In this document: positions 31,069-37,829 of the stretch, in pieces
Layout: every line of letters begins with the position of its first letter
Position numbering within the stretch: the first letter of the stretch is position 1
Assembly (NCBI RefSeq): GCF_014199615.1
Contig: NZ_JACHOB010000001.1
Coordinates: 868,001-932,000 of the forward strand
DNA: 64,000 nucleotides
Direction: 5' to 3'
Origin: Parvularcula dongshanensis
GTDB lineage: Bacteria; Pseudomonadota; Alphaproteobacteria; Caulobacterales; Parvularculaceae
Made by a program: the position numbers and the translations under genes
Notes under the pieces: model-generated
Told to the model about the DNA's origin: nothing
Seen by the model: only the letters and a program-made list of their open reading frames with translations
Database searches by the model: none

Positions 31069-31590
31069 CTAGGGAAGTTCGAGCCGCATCAGGATGTCGG
31101 TCTGGACATCGGCGCCGACGGTGAAGTCATGGGCACCGAACGGGACGAACCCCTTGCGTTCGTAGAAGGCGATGGCCTTCGGGTTGTTCTCCCAGACCCC
31201 GAGCCAGACTGCCTCCCGACCGGCGCGCCTGGCTTCCGCTAGCGCGAAGTCCAACAACGCCTTGCCGAACCCTTCGCCCTGCCGGTCCGCTTCGACGTAG
31301 ATGCGTTCGATCTCGAGCGTGTCGCCCGGCAGCTGCTCGGTCTGCGCGTCGCCGACATTGACCTTGAGGTAGCCGACCGGCCCGTCCTCTGCCTCGAGGA
31401 AGTAGAAGGTCGAACCTGGGGTTGTCAGTTCCTTGCGCATCTTCTCGGCGCTGAAGGACCGCTCGACATAGGCCGTCATGTCCTCGGCCGTGTTCCCGCT
31501 CGCGAACGTCGCGATGAAGGTCCGCCGGCTCATCGTCGCAAGCGCTTCGGCTTCGCTGGGGTCGACGGTGCGAATGACAGGTTCTCGCAT
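31069..31590 (-). CDS. GNAT family N-acetyltransferase
   Basis: A 173-residue acetyl-CoA-dependent acyltransferase. The acetyl-CoA loop is RQGEGFGKALLDFALAEA (R/Q-x-x-G-x-G/A), preceded by the strand LEIERIYVEA and followed by WLGVWENNPKAIAFYERKGF, which is typical of the PaiA/spermidine acetyltransferase-like branch. The C-terminus HDFTVGADVQTDILM also suits that branch. Substrate not determinable from context; it stands alone next to the gene-poor stretch 31591-32503. Confidence 0.88.
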   Translation of the reverse strand: MREPVIRTVDPSEAEALATMSRRTFIATFASGNTAEDMTAYVERSFSAEKMRKELTTPGSTFYFLEAEDGPVGYLKVNVGDAQTEQLPGDTLEIERIYVEADRQGEGFGKALLDFALAEARRAGREAVWLGVWENNPKAIAFYERKGFVPFGAHDFTVGADVQTDILMRLELP

Positions 31591-32210
31591 TCGTCAGGTG
31601 TTCGGCATCGAACGGGCGACCGTCAAGTCCGAAGGTCCGCTTCCGGTGACGCTCGCCCGGACTGGAAAAGCCGGTCCGGCGCGGGGCGGAACGGCGCCGG
31701 CGGCGGGTACCGGTCTCCGCCGCCCGACATCGAAACGACAGCGCTATTCGTTCCTTCGGGCGAAGACGCCGAACTTCGTTGAGGCGCTTATACTGCTGGC
31801 GAGGGTGTCTCTTTTACAACATCGACGCGAGACCTAATACCGTTCGAATGGATGTGAGGCCTCGGTTCGGCCGCTATCCTCGTCGGCTACCGGTTCGGCT
31901 TCGGCAGCTGAGAAGCATAGCCCCTCGATCAGGGTCCTGGCGGCAGCGAGCGTTCGGTTACGAACCCCGGTCCTATGCCTATCACAGGCCCGGATCATGT
32001 AGACATCTAGACTTATCCCCGCCCTTCCGCTCCGTGCCATGCTTCCCCCGTCGCGGCAGGGCCGGGGCGGGGCGGACAGCTGACGTCTCCCTTGCCTGCC
32101 GCTGCGGGACCACGTGCCGGTCGGCCTGGGTGATGGAATGCATCCCGCCGTATCGGGCCAGACACGCGCCGGGCGAGCTGAAGAACGGCCCCGGCGGATC
32201 GCGCCGAGGG

Positions 32211-32262
32211 GCGTGGAGGGTCCCGTGCCGCGCGTCAGGCTACGGTGTGGGACCCTTCACGC
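32211..32262. repeat. Imperfect 14-base inverted repeat forming a long hairpin
   Basis: GCGTGGAGGGTCCC (32211-32224) pairs with GGGACCCTTCACGC (32249-32262), 13 of 14 positions Watson-Crick plus one G-U in RNA. The 24-base spacer can pair further. No T run follows on either strand, so this is not a simple terminator. Confidence 0.7.
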
Positions 32263-32350
32263 CGCAGCACCTCCAAACCAAACCCTTCGCTGCGGCGAGC
32301 CGCGCGCGGGACACCCCGGACCATCGTACCACCGCGCAAGCGGACGATGA

Positions 32351-32367
32351 GGGCTGCCTCGCTTCCG
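32351..32367. repeat. 17-base direct repeat, copy 1
   Basis: GGGCTGCCTCGCTTCCG occurs at 32351-32367 and again, identical, at 32486-32502 on the same strand, 135 bases apart. The second copy ends right at the boundary of the next gene. Confidence 0.75.
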
Positions 32368-32485
32368 GTCTCGCTGGCCCCGCGCCGCTGGCGCCCGGGG
32401 CCAAACGCCCGTGCCGCCAGCCAGCGCTCAAGCAGGCGGGCGGTCAGCCCGCCGGTAGCGCCACGAAAGAGACCACGGACGCTTC

Positions 32486-32502
32486 GGGCTGCCTCGCTTC
32501 CG
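32486..32502. repeat. 17-base direct repeat, copy 2
   Basis: Second identical copy of the 17-base word found at 32351. It ends one base before the 3' end of the minus-strand phage-type gene, so the repeats may mark the edges of an inserted or duplicated segment. Confidence 0.75.
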
Positions 32503-32503
32503 A

Positions 32504-33031
32504 TCACGCTTCGTGCCGGGCCGCCTCCGCGATCTCTTCCTCCGTCATCGGCAGGAACGCATCCAGCATGAATTCGGGTACGGGGCGCTTCGTATACGTT
32601 GCAAAGCGCGCCTTGTCGCCGGCGTAGAAACGGCGATAGGCCGCGATCGTATCGCCCTCGACCTTGAAGTCCTCGCCCATGCACTGGGGCGGAACGGTCC
32701 GCTCGCCTTCGCCGATGAGGCGGGCGAGGGCGTCGCGGTCGAAGCTGCGAAGAGCGTCATGGGCGCGGTGCGCCTTGCCGAAGCGGTGGACGTACTCCTC
32801 GCCGAGGGCGTCGGAGAGGTCCCAGGTCCAGCGGAAGTTGTCCGCGCTCTGCCGGACCCATCGGTTCATCGGATGGTTCGCGAAGGCGGGCTTCCACGGC
32901 GCCTCGCCGCCCGACAGCACGAGCGCGGTCGAGAGCATCTGGACGTTCTCGACCAGCATCTTGCCGACATGCTTGTCGCAATGAAGCCGGGCCGCAGCGC
33001 GCGGATCGGGGGAGAGGTGGAAGATGTTCAT
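32504..33031 (-). CDS. Phage-type hypothetical protein with HCDKHV motif
   Basis: A 175-residue protein of a widespread but uncharacterised group common in phages and host genomes. Its layout is recognisable: MNIFHLSPDP, then LHCDKHVGKMLVENVQMLST, a NHPMNRWVRQSADNFRWTWD segment, AAYRRFYAGDKARFATY and VPEFMLDA. The Cys/His/Asp cluster could bind metal. No function is known to me for the family. ATG 33031 lacks a clear ribosome binding site. It diverges from the small membrane peptide, sharing a 126-base control region. Confidence 0.7.
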   Translation of the reverse strand: MNIFHLSPDPRAAARLHCDKHVGKMLVENVQMLSTALVLSGGEAPWKPAFANHPMNRWVRQSADNFRWTWDLSDALGEEYVHRFGKAHRAHDALRSFDRDALARLIGEGERTVPPQCMGEDFKVEGDTIAAYRRFYAGDKARFATYTKRPVPEFMLDAFLPMTEEEIAEAARHEA

Positions 33032-33075
33032 GAGTGATCAACGATTTGGACGCCGATCCCGTTCCCGCGACCGGA

Positions 33076-33126
33076 GCGCATTCTTTGCGCACTCCCTTGA
33101 CAGAGCGCACCGGTTGCGCTTATCTG
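33076..33126 (+). promoter_or_regulatory. Sigma-70-type promoter with two GCGCA-N5-TGCGC operators
   Basis: TTGACA (33097-33102) and TATCTG (33121-33126) are 18 bases apart. Two dyads of identical design, GCGCA-N5-TGCGC, lie at 33076-33090 and 33105-33119, centres 29 bases apart. The second is extended to AGCGCA-N5-TGCGCT and fills the spacer between -35 and -10. A dyad in the spacer is the layout used by MerR-type activators, but repressors also bind so. The TF is unknown. Confidence 0.65.
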
Positions 33127-33157
33127 TGACACTTCCATGACACATAAGGAGGGCGAC

Positions 33158-33331
33158 ATGACACACTATTCCCACGCGGCGCCCCCGGCCCGCCGCTCGA
33201 ACGTCTGCTACGCTTGCGTCGGCGCCATCGCGGCGTTGGTCGGCACGACGCTCGCCATGATGACGGGCGCCCCGGCGGTCTCCGATCAGGTGCCCGTCGC
33301 GACCCTGGCGCAGGCCGACACGCTGAACTGA
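33158..33331 (+). CDS. Small membrane peptide of 57 residues
   Basis: Unrecognised small protein. Residues 1-15 are polar with two Arg; a hydrophobic helix follows (ACVGAIAALVGTTLAMMTGA, about residues 20-39), then a short polar tail. Two Cys flank Tyr and Ala just before the helix (VCYACVG). ATG 33158 has a perfect AAGGAGG at 5-base spacing; a start at 33137 would place that site inside the gene. The strong promoter with tandem operators directly upstream supports a real, tightly regulated gene, perhaps a membrane stress peptide or toxin (inference). Confidence 0.6.
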   Translation: MTHYSHAAPPARRSNVCYACVGAIAALVGTTLAMMTGAPAVSDQVPVATLAQADTLN

Positions 33332-33338
33332 CGGGGGA

Positions 33339-33358
33339 CCGGCCGTTCCTACGGCCGG
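33339..33358. terminator. Bidirectional hairpin between convergent genes
   Basis: CCGGCCGT (33339-33346) and ACGGCCGG (33351-33358) form an 8-base perfect stem with a TCCT loop, located between the small peptide gene and the end of the TerB-like gene on the other strand. No strong T run is present. Confidence 0.5.
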
Positions 33359-33792
33359 CTCGCCGCCTCCGCCCGGCGCCTGGCCGTCGTGCTGTCCGTG
33401 TCTTCGAGGTGCAGGAGGCCGACCAGACGCCGGATGACCTGCTCCTCGAACGGGTCGCGCGTCTCGTCCGTCAGGACCACCCGCCACATGTCCTCGATCA
33501 GGCCGAGCTTGCCTTCGCGGTCGAGGCCGTCCCGCACGACGTGACTGAAGCCGTAAAGGTCGCTCGCTTCGGCTTGGTCGGTCTCCGCCTCGATCCGCGT
33601 CGTCCGCGCCTCGTCCCGGCTCATCGAGAAGCGGCGTTCGAGCACCCGGTCGATGACGGCCCGCTCGGCGTCGGTGTAGTCCTCGTCGGCCCGCGCGGCT
33701 TCGACGAGCAGGGCGGCGAGGGCGCGCGGCACGGACGCCGCCTCGTCCTTGGGTTCTTCCTTCTTGAAACCTTCGAACAGCTTTCCGAGCAT
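33349..33792 (-). CDS. TerB-like helical protein
   Basis: A 147-residue all-helical acidic protein resembling the TerB/DUF533 group: ALAALLVEAARADEDYTDAE with AVIDRVLE, then GKLGLIEDMWRVVLTDE near the middle. TerB domains carry acidic clusters proposed to bind metal and occur with tellurite-resistance and stress systems. ATG 33792 follows AGGAGGA, two bases after the hslR stop codon, so it is the last gene of the candidate LexA-controlled unit that starts at 36063. Confidence 0.75.
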   Translation of the reverse strand: MLGKLFEGFKKEEPKDEAASVPRALAALLVEAARADEDYTDAERAVIDRVLERRFSMSRDEARTTRIEAETDQAEASDLYGFSHVVRDGLDREGKLGLIEDMWRVVLTDETRDPFEEQVIRRLVGLLHLEDTDSTTARRRAEAASRP

Positions 33793-33793
33793 C

Positions 33794-34195
33794 CTAGTCC
33801 TCCTGTTCCCGAAGCGCGTCGAGCGCCCGGCGATCCTTCTTGGTCGGGCGGCCAGCGCCCTCACCCCGTTCGAACACGGGCGGCGGCGCGACCTCCCGCG
33901 GCGGGGGCGGCGGCGAGTGGTCGGCGTAGAGCGCCCGCGCCTCGGCGGACGGTCCGCGCCGCTCGCCGAGCGCCACCACCTCGAGGACCAGGACCCGCCG
34001 GCCGCGGCTCAGCGCCACCATGTCGCCGACCCGCACCCCGAAGCTCGGCTTCTCGCAGCGCTGCGTCTGACCGGTGCGGGTGATGCGGACGCCGTCCTCC
34101 TGCACGGCTTTCGCCGCCCCTGCCTTCGTCTTGAAGACCCGGGCGTGCCACAGCCACCGGTCGAGCCGTAAGGAGGCGTCGGGCAGGGCCGTCAC
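33794..34195 (-). CDS. hslR: S4-domain RNA-binding protein (Hsp15 type)
   Basis: A 133-residue protein with an N-terminal S4 RNA-binding domain, LRLDRWLWHARVFKTKAGAA and VRVGDMVALSRG, followed by a basic Pro-rich tail (SPPPPPREVAPPP) and a Lys/Arg end. Hsp15 binds stalled 50S subunits carrying nascent chains under heat stress. Start GTG 34195 overlaps the UdgX stop as GTGA, so the two are co-translated. Pairing of Hsp15 with a DNA repair protein is not a standard arrangement. Confidence 0.85.
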   Translation of the reverse strand: MTALPDASLRLDRWLWHARVFKTKAGAAKAVQEDGVRITRTGQTQRCEKPSFGVRVGDMVALSRGRRVLVLEVVALGERRGPSAEARALYADHSPPPPPREVAPPPVFERGEGAGRPTKKDRRALDALREQED

Positions 34196-35631
34196 GCGGC
34201 GAGGAGCGCCTTGGCGCGCTTGAGGTCGGACAGAAACTTACCCTCCTCGATCCGCCGGGCCCCATCATCGGGCAGGCGAAGAAGATAGGCGGGGTGGAAG
34301 GTCGGGATCAGCTTCGACCCCGTCGGCAGGTCGAGCACCGTGCCGCGCACCCTAGCGAGAGGAACGGATTGGCCAAGAAGGCCACGAAGGGCCGTCGCGC
34401 CCAGCGTGACGGTCACGTGCGGCGCCACGGCCTGGTGCTCCGCCTGCAACCACTCGGCGCAGACGTCGACCTCGCGGGCCGAGGGCGTCCTGTGCAGTCG
34501 CCGCTTGCCGCGAAGCTCGAACTTGAAGTGCTTGACCGCGTTGGTGAGGTAGGTCTCGCCTCGCTCGATCCCGGCCTCGGTCATGGCCTGCGTCAGGACC
34601 TGACCCGCCGGGCCGACGAAAGGGCGGCCTTCGAGGTCCTCCATGTCGCCGGGCTGCTCGCCGATGAGGAAGAGGCGTGCGTCCGCCGGCCCCTCGCCGG
34701 TGACCGCTTGCGTTGCGGGCTCGTGCAACGGGCAGTTCGTGCAGCCGCGCACGAGGGTGTGGATGGCTGGCATGGCGAGCGGCCGCGCCTGTCGCTGCGG
34801 CATCGCATGGCCGAGCCGCGCCTCGTCGTCACGGCGCGCGTCCTCGGCCATCTTGGCGACCCGCGCGGGCGCCGCCTCGATCAATGAGGGGATGGCGCGC
34901 GCTTCGGGCAGGTTGCGCCAGTACTTCTTCGGCATCTCGGCGCGCATCGCCGAGACCTTGACCCGGGCGGGGTTGAAGATCGAGCCGTAATAGGTCCGCC
35001 AAGCATCTTCGAAGGCGTCGTCTGCCGGCACGTCCTCGCGCCGCCCGCCGGGCCCGACATGAAGGCGTTCCGTGTCCCACCGCACCGTCCGGCGCGGCGT
35101 CACGATGGTCCAGTCCATGTTGGCGAAGCGCCGGATGAAGAAGGGCGCTTCGCGTTCGACGATGTGATGGTCCGGCTCGAACCAGGCGACGAAACGCTCG
35201 GCGCCGTCCTGGGCCTCTACCCGCCGGAAGCGGACGAAGGCATGCATCTTGTGGGCGTCCCGACGGATCGCCTTCTCCATCCGGCGAAGCGCCGCGACCT
35301 GCGCATCGGCCGGGTTCTCGGCCAGCCCGCGATCGGTCAGCGAGCGGTACAAGAAGGCGTAGATCAACGAGAACCGGCTCGGATCCGAGTGATGCACCGC
35401 CACGTTGGCGAGCTCGACCGCCGGGCGGGGCAGGGTGACCTCGCCCTTCGCAACCGTCCGCTCTGGCGGCGCGGCGAAGAGGTCGTGCTCGGCGCCCCTG
35501 ACGCGCCAGACGACCTGACCGGGCGGAACGCGGTCGGCAAGGAGGCATCGGGCCTCCCGTTGGAAGCCTTCGGCATCGTCCTCGGCATCGAGGGTGACGA
35601 CAATGGTTGCGGGGGCGAGGACGGTCACCAC
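34192..35631 (-). CDS. udgX: DUF4130 domain fused to UdgX-type uracil-DNA glycosylase
   Basis: A 479-residue two-domain protein. The N-terminal half is DUF4130 (YAFLYRSLTD, HKMHAFVRFRR, FEPDHHIVEREAPFF). The C-terminal half is a family 4-like UDG: CTNCPLH gives two Fe-S cysteines, GEQPGDMEDLEGRPFVGPAG is the active-site loop, and KRRLHRTP is the R-loop typical of UdgX, whose His forms a covalent bond with DNA at uracil. FHPAYLLR is the end motif. GTG 35631 begins 6 bases after the upstream stop. It is the second gene of the candidate SOS unit. Confidence 0.9.
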   Translation of the reverse strand: MVTVLAPATIVVTLDAEDDAEGFQREARCLLADRVPPGQVVWRVRGAEHDLFAAPPERTVAKGEVTLPRPAVELANVAVHHSDPSRFSLIYAFLYRSLTDRGLAENPADAQVAALRRMEKAIRRDAHKMHAFVRFRRVEAQDGAERFVAWFEPDHHIVEREAPFFIRRFANMDWTIVTPRRTVRWDTERLHVGPGGRREDVPADDAFEDAWRTYYGSIFNPARVKVSAMRAEMPKKYWRNLPEARAIPSLIEAAPARVAKMAEDARRDDEARLGHAMPQRQARPLAMPAIHTLVRGCTNCPLHEPATQAVTGEGPADARLFLIGEQPGDMEDLEGRPFVGPAGQVLTQAMTEAGIERGETYLTNAVKHFKFELRGKRRLHRTPSAREVDVCAEWLQAEHQAVAPHVTVTLGATALRGLLGQSVPLARVRGTVLDLPTGSKLIPTFHPAYLLRLPDDGARRIEEGKFLSDLKRAKALLAA

Positions 35632-35637
35632 TGGAAG

Positions 35638-36063
35638 CTAGCGCCGAGGGGTCAGGCGAACCACGTTCGCGGATGGGGCGGGCGCGGCTTTGTCCTCTTC
35701 GGTCTCAGCCGCCTCGGCGCGCTTCGCCTTCTCGGCCGCCCGCGCCTCTTTGACCTTGCGGTTCATGCTCGCGACGACCCGCTTCTGCGCACTCGACAAC
35801 GCGTCGCCGGGACGGCCGAGGCCCGGATCCGCGAAGGCCGCGCCGTACTTGTCGAGCCGTTCGGCGACCGAGCCCGCGAACTCGTCCTCGAAGTCGGTAA
35901 TCTCCCCGTTCTCGGCGAGCGTCTTGCGCAGACGGGCGATCTTGCGCTGGGCGTTGCGGGCGGACCGTTCGCGGGCCTTCTTCTCCCGCTCGCGCTGCTT
36001 CGCGATAGCCGCATCCTGCGCCTCTTGCGCGGCCGCCCAGTTCTTGCGCTGCCAATCCGACAT
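35638..36063 (-). CDS. Unknown basic coiled-coil protein, first gene of the UdgX unit
   Basis: An unrecognised 141-residue hydrophilic protein. It opens MSDWQRKNWAAAQEAQDAAI and continues with a long Arg/Lys/Ala/Glu helix, probably a coiled coil; the middle has FEDEFAGSVAERLDKYGAAF with a run to SSAQKRVVASMNRKVKEAR; the end is disordered and acidic, then basic (NVVRLTPRR). ATG 36063 is preferred over GTG 36087 because the LexA-type box 36068-36082 lies between them. It is followed after 6 bases by udgX, so a DNA-damage role is inferred. Confidence 0.65.
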   Translation of the reverse strand: MSDWQRKNWAAAQEAQDAAIAKQREREKKARERSARNAQRKIARLRKTLAENGEITDFEDEFAGSVAERLDKYGAAFADPGLGRPGDALSSAQKRVVASMNRKVKEARAAEKAKRAEAAETEEDKAAPAPSANVVRLTPRR

Positions 36064-36067
36064 ATAG

Positions 36068-36082
36068 GAACACTTAGGGAAC
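36068..36082 (-). promoter_or_regulatory. Candidate LexA box of the UdgX operon
   Basis: On the minus strand this reads GTTCCCTAAGTGTTC, an exact GTTC-N7-GTTC match, ending 4 bases before ATG 36063. Bound LexA would block initiation of the four-gene unit 36063-33349. The presence of a DNA repair enzyme as second gene gives independent support. Confidence 0.6.
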
Positions 36083-36121
36083 GACACGCGGATTCGCTAG
36101 CGTTCTCTCGCCTGAAACGCA

Positions 36122-36149
36122 GAACGGGCGGCCCGAAGGCCGCCCGTTC
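36122..36149 (-). terminator. Terminator hairpin of the envelope operon
   Basis: A perfect 12-base stem (36122-36133 with 36138-36149) closes a 4-base loop that reads C(TTCG)G on the minus strand, the extra-stable UUCG tetraloop. It lies 22 bases after the stop of the DUF3618 gene. The tail on the minus strand, TGCGTTTC, is only moderately T-rich. Confidence 0.75.
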
Positions 36150-36170
36150 GTTCGCTCATTGGTCTCGCGC

Positions 36171-37367
36171 TTAGGAGGACGCACCGGTCGGCTGCGACGA
36201 CGGGGTGTAACCCGTCGTGTCGGTCTCGGCGTCCGAGACCTCGTTGCTGCCGACGTCGTTCGCAGCGACGTCGTCGACGCGCTCTTCCGTGCGCTCGGCG
36301 AACTCTTGAACGCGGTGCGCGTACTCGGCGATCTTCGCGTTCGCGGCTTCGTTGAGGCGCTTCGCCGCGTCGCCGAGCTGGTCGGAGACCGGACGCAGGG
36401 CCCGGCGCTCATTGCCCGTCACGCTGAAGAACGAACCCGCGATCACACCCGCGGCGACCGCCGCGATGGCGGCGACGAGCGGACGCTCTTCGTAGAAGTC
36501 CGTCGTCGCGTGCACGGAGCGACGGGCAGCGTCCTGCGTGCCGTGAGCGAGGTCGCTGGCGTGCTGCTTCGTGCTGTCGGCGAAACGGCCCGCACGTGCC
36601 TGCGTCCCCTGCGCGAAGTCGGACGCGTGCTGCCGCGTGCTGCCGTACAGGCCACCCGCGCGGGACTTGGCGTCGCCGTAGAAGGCCGAGGTGCGGTCGC
36701 CCGCCCGTTGATAGAGACCGGAGGCCTTCTCGGTCTGACGGCGGCGATAGTCCCCGGCGCGCGTCTTGTACTCGCCGGCCTTCGACTTAGCGCGGTGCAG
36801 ACGCTCGTCGATCCGCTGACGGAAGGACTTGTCGTCCTCGTCGTCGTGACGCTCGATCTCGAAGGCGCGGCCGCGCGCCTCGTAGAGGCGGTTCTGATAG
36901 GTATCCTCGTCCTCGTCGTCGAGGCGGGTATAGGTCCGGTCGATCGCTTCGGACGAGCCGATGACGCGGTGGGTCTCTTCCCACTCCGCATCATAGAGCG
37001 CGTCGAGCTCGGCCTGCTGCGCGGCGTAGTCGTCCGCGAAGACCTCCGCATCCGTATCCGCGCCGAGGCCGTAGGCCGTCGTTTCGTTGACATAAGTCGT
37101 ACGGCCCGGACGCTTGGTCGCGAGGAGCGCCGCGCCGATGCCCATCAAGAGGAGCGGCACGGGGTTCTCGCGGGCTTGCGCCAGCGCGTTCCGCGTGACG
37201 TCCTCCGCATACTTGCCGCTGTCCGTACCGCGGAAGAAGCGGGTCGCTTCGTCCACCACGGCGCGCGGCTGCAGCTTGCGTTGCAGGGCGTCGATCGTCG
37301 CTTCGGTCCTGGCGCGCGTAGCCTCCAGGTCCGACTCGATCGAAGAGATTTCGTCGTTCTTAGCCAT
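36171..37367 (-). CDS. DUF3618 protein with internal repeats
   Basis: A 398-residue protein. Residues 1-40 form the DUF3618 motif (SIESDLEATRARTEATIDAL, QRKLQPRAVVDE). A short hydrophobic helix is at about 70-83 (VPLLLMGIGAALL). The middle carries tandem amphipathic repeats of about 20 residues (SRAGGLYGSTRQHASDFAQG, then RAGRFADSTKQHASDLAHG), and a second hydrophobic helix is near 295-312 (VAAIAAVAAGVIAGSFF). ATG 37367 shares one base with the stop of the holin-like gene. A structural or envelope-stress role is likely. Confidence 0.75.
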   Translation of the reverse strand: MAKNDEISSIESDLEATRARTEATIDALQRKLQPRAVVDEATRFFRGTDSGKYAEDVTRNALAQARENPVPLLLMGIGAALLATKRPGRTTYVNETTAYGLGADTDAEVFADDYAAQQAELDALYDAEWEETHRVIGSSEAIDRTYTRLDDEDEDTYQNRLYEARGRAFEIERHDDEDDKSFRQRIDERLHRAKSKAGEYKTRAGDYRRRQTEKASGLYQRAGDRTSAFYGDAKSRAGGLYGSTRQHASDFAQGTQARAGRFADSTKQHASDLAHGTQDAARRSVHATTDFYEERPLVAAIAAVAAGVIAGSFFSVTGNERRALRPVSDQLGDAAKRLNEAANAKIAEYAHRVQEFAERTEERVDDVAANDVGSNEVSDAETDTTGYTPSSQPTGASS

Positions 37368-37819
37368 CAGACTGACTCCTTAACCATGTGTGCGTCGCGC
37401 GAGATGTTCGCTTGCGTCCGCTTGGGGGCGAGGTTCTTCGCCTTGAGATCCGCCGTGCCCTTCTTGAGAAGCACGTAGCCGATGATCGCGACCACGGCGC
37501 CGACGATCAGCGCGGCGAAGGCCGGATGCATCACTTCGGACAGGCCGTAGACCGCCGCGAGCAGAAGGAAGATCACACCGAGAAAGGCGATGCCGCCGCC
37601 GATCGCGATGTCCCTCACGCCGTGAACGGCCTGCGTCGCCTTCTCGCCGGCCTCGGCCTTGGCGAGCCGAACCTCGTCGCGGACGAGGCGCGACGTGTCC
37701 GACAGGAGGCTGGAGATCAGCGTACCAACGGACGGGTCAGCCACGTAGCCGGGGCCGCCCGCGACGCGGACTTGCTCCGCCGTGTACTCACTTCCGTTAG
37801 GGGGTGTTGCGCTTGCCAT
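37367..37819 (-). CDS. Holin-X-like (phage holin superfamily III) membrane protein
   Basis: A 150-residue protein with the PF07332-type layout: an N-terminal amphipathic helix LISSLLSDTSRLVRDEVRLA with KAEAGEKA, then two membrane helices (IAFLGVIFLLLAAVYGL and ALIVGAVVAIIGYVLL) and a basic tail. In bacteria these proteins are usually not lytic; they occur in operons with DUF3618 and YqjD-like proteins, as here. ATG 37819 has AAGGAGGG. The operon is preceded by a near-consensus EcfG promoter. Confidence 0.85.
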   Translation of the reverse strand: MASATPPNGSEYTAEQVRVAGGPGYVADPSVGTLISSLLSDTSRLVRDEVRLAKAEAGEKATQAVHGVRDIAIGGGIAFLGVIFLLLAAVYGLSEVMHPAFAALIVGAVVAIIGYVLLKKGTADLKAKNLAPKRTQANISRDAHMVKESV

Positions 37820-37829
37820 CTTGCCCTCC

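Larger units (their letters stand above)
31591..32503. other. Gene-poor island of about 0.9 kb
   Basis: No reading frame here has a recognisable domain, a convincing start with ribosome binding site, or the codon pattern of its neighbours; the open frames on both strands are Arg/Pro/Ala-rich and look like by-products of GC content. It does contain a strong 14-base inverted repeat (32211-32262) and a 17-base direct repeat (32351-32367 and 32486-32502). A decayed mobile element or a structured RNA are both possible. Confidence 0.5.

Noticed and set aside
31779-32627. Long open frame of 282 codons across the gene-poor island
   Set aside because: Rich in Arg, Pro and Cys with no domain, no ribosome binding site, and it runs antisense into the phage-type gene; most likely an artefact of GC content.
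32235-32684. Minus-strand frame of 149 codons ending near the long hairpin
   Set aside because: It overlaps the phage-type gene in another frame, lacks motifs and would include the direct repeats as coding sequence.
36434-36660. Repetitive DNA in the DUF3618 gene considered as a CRISPR-like array
   Set aside because: The repeats are degenerate, in frame and encode protein repeats; no spacers or cas genes are present. No CRISPR array was seen in the window.
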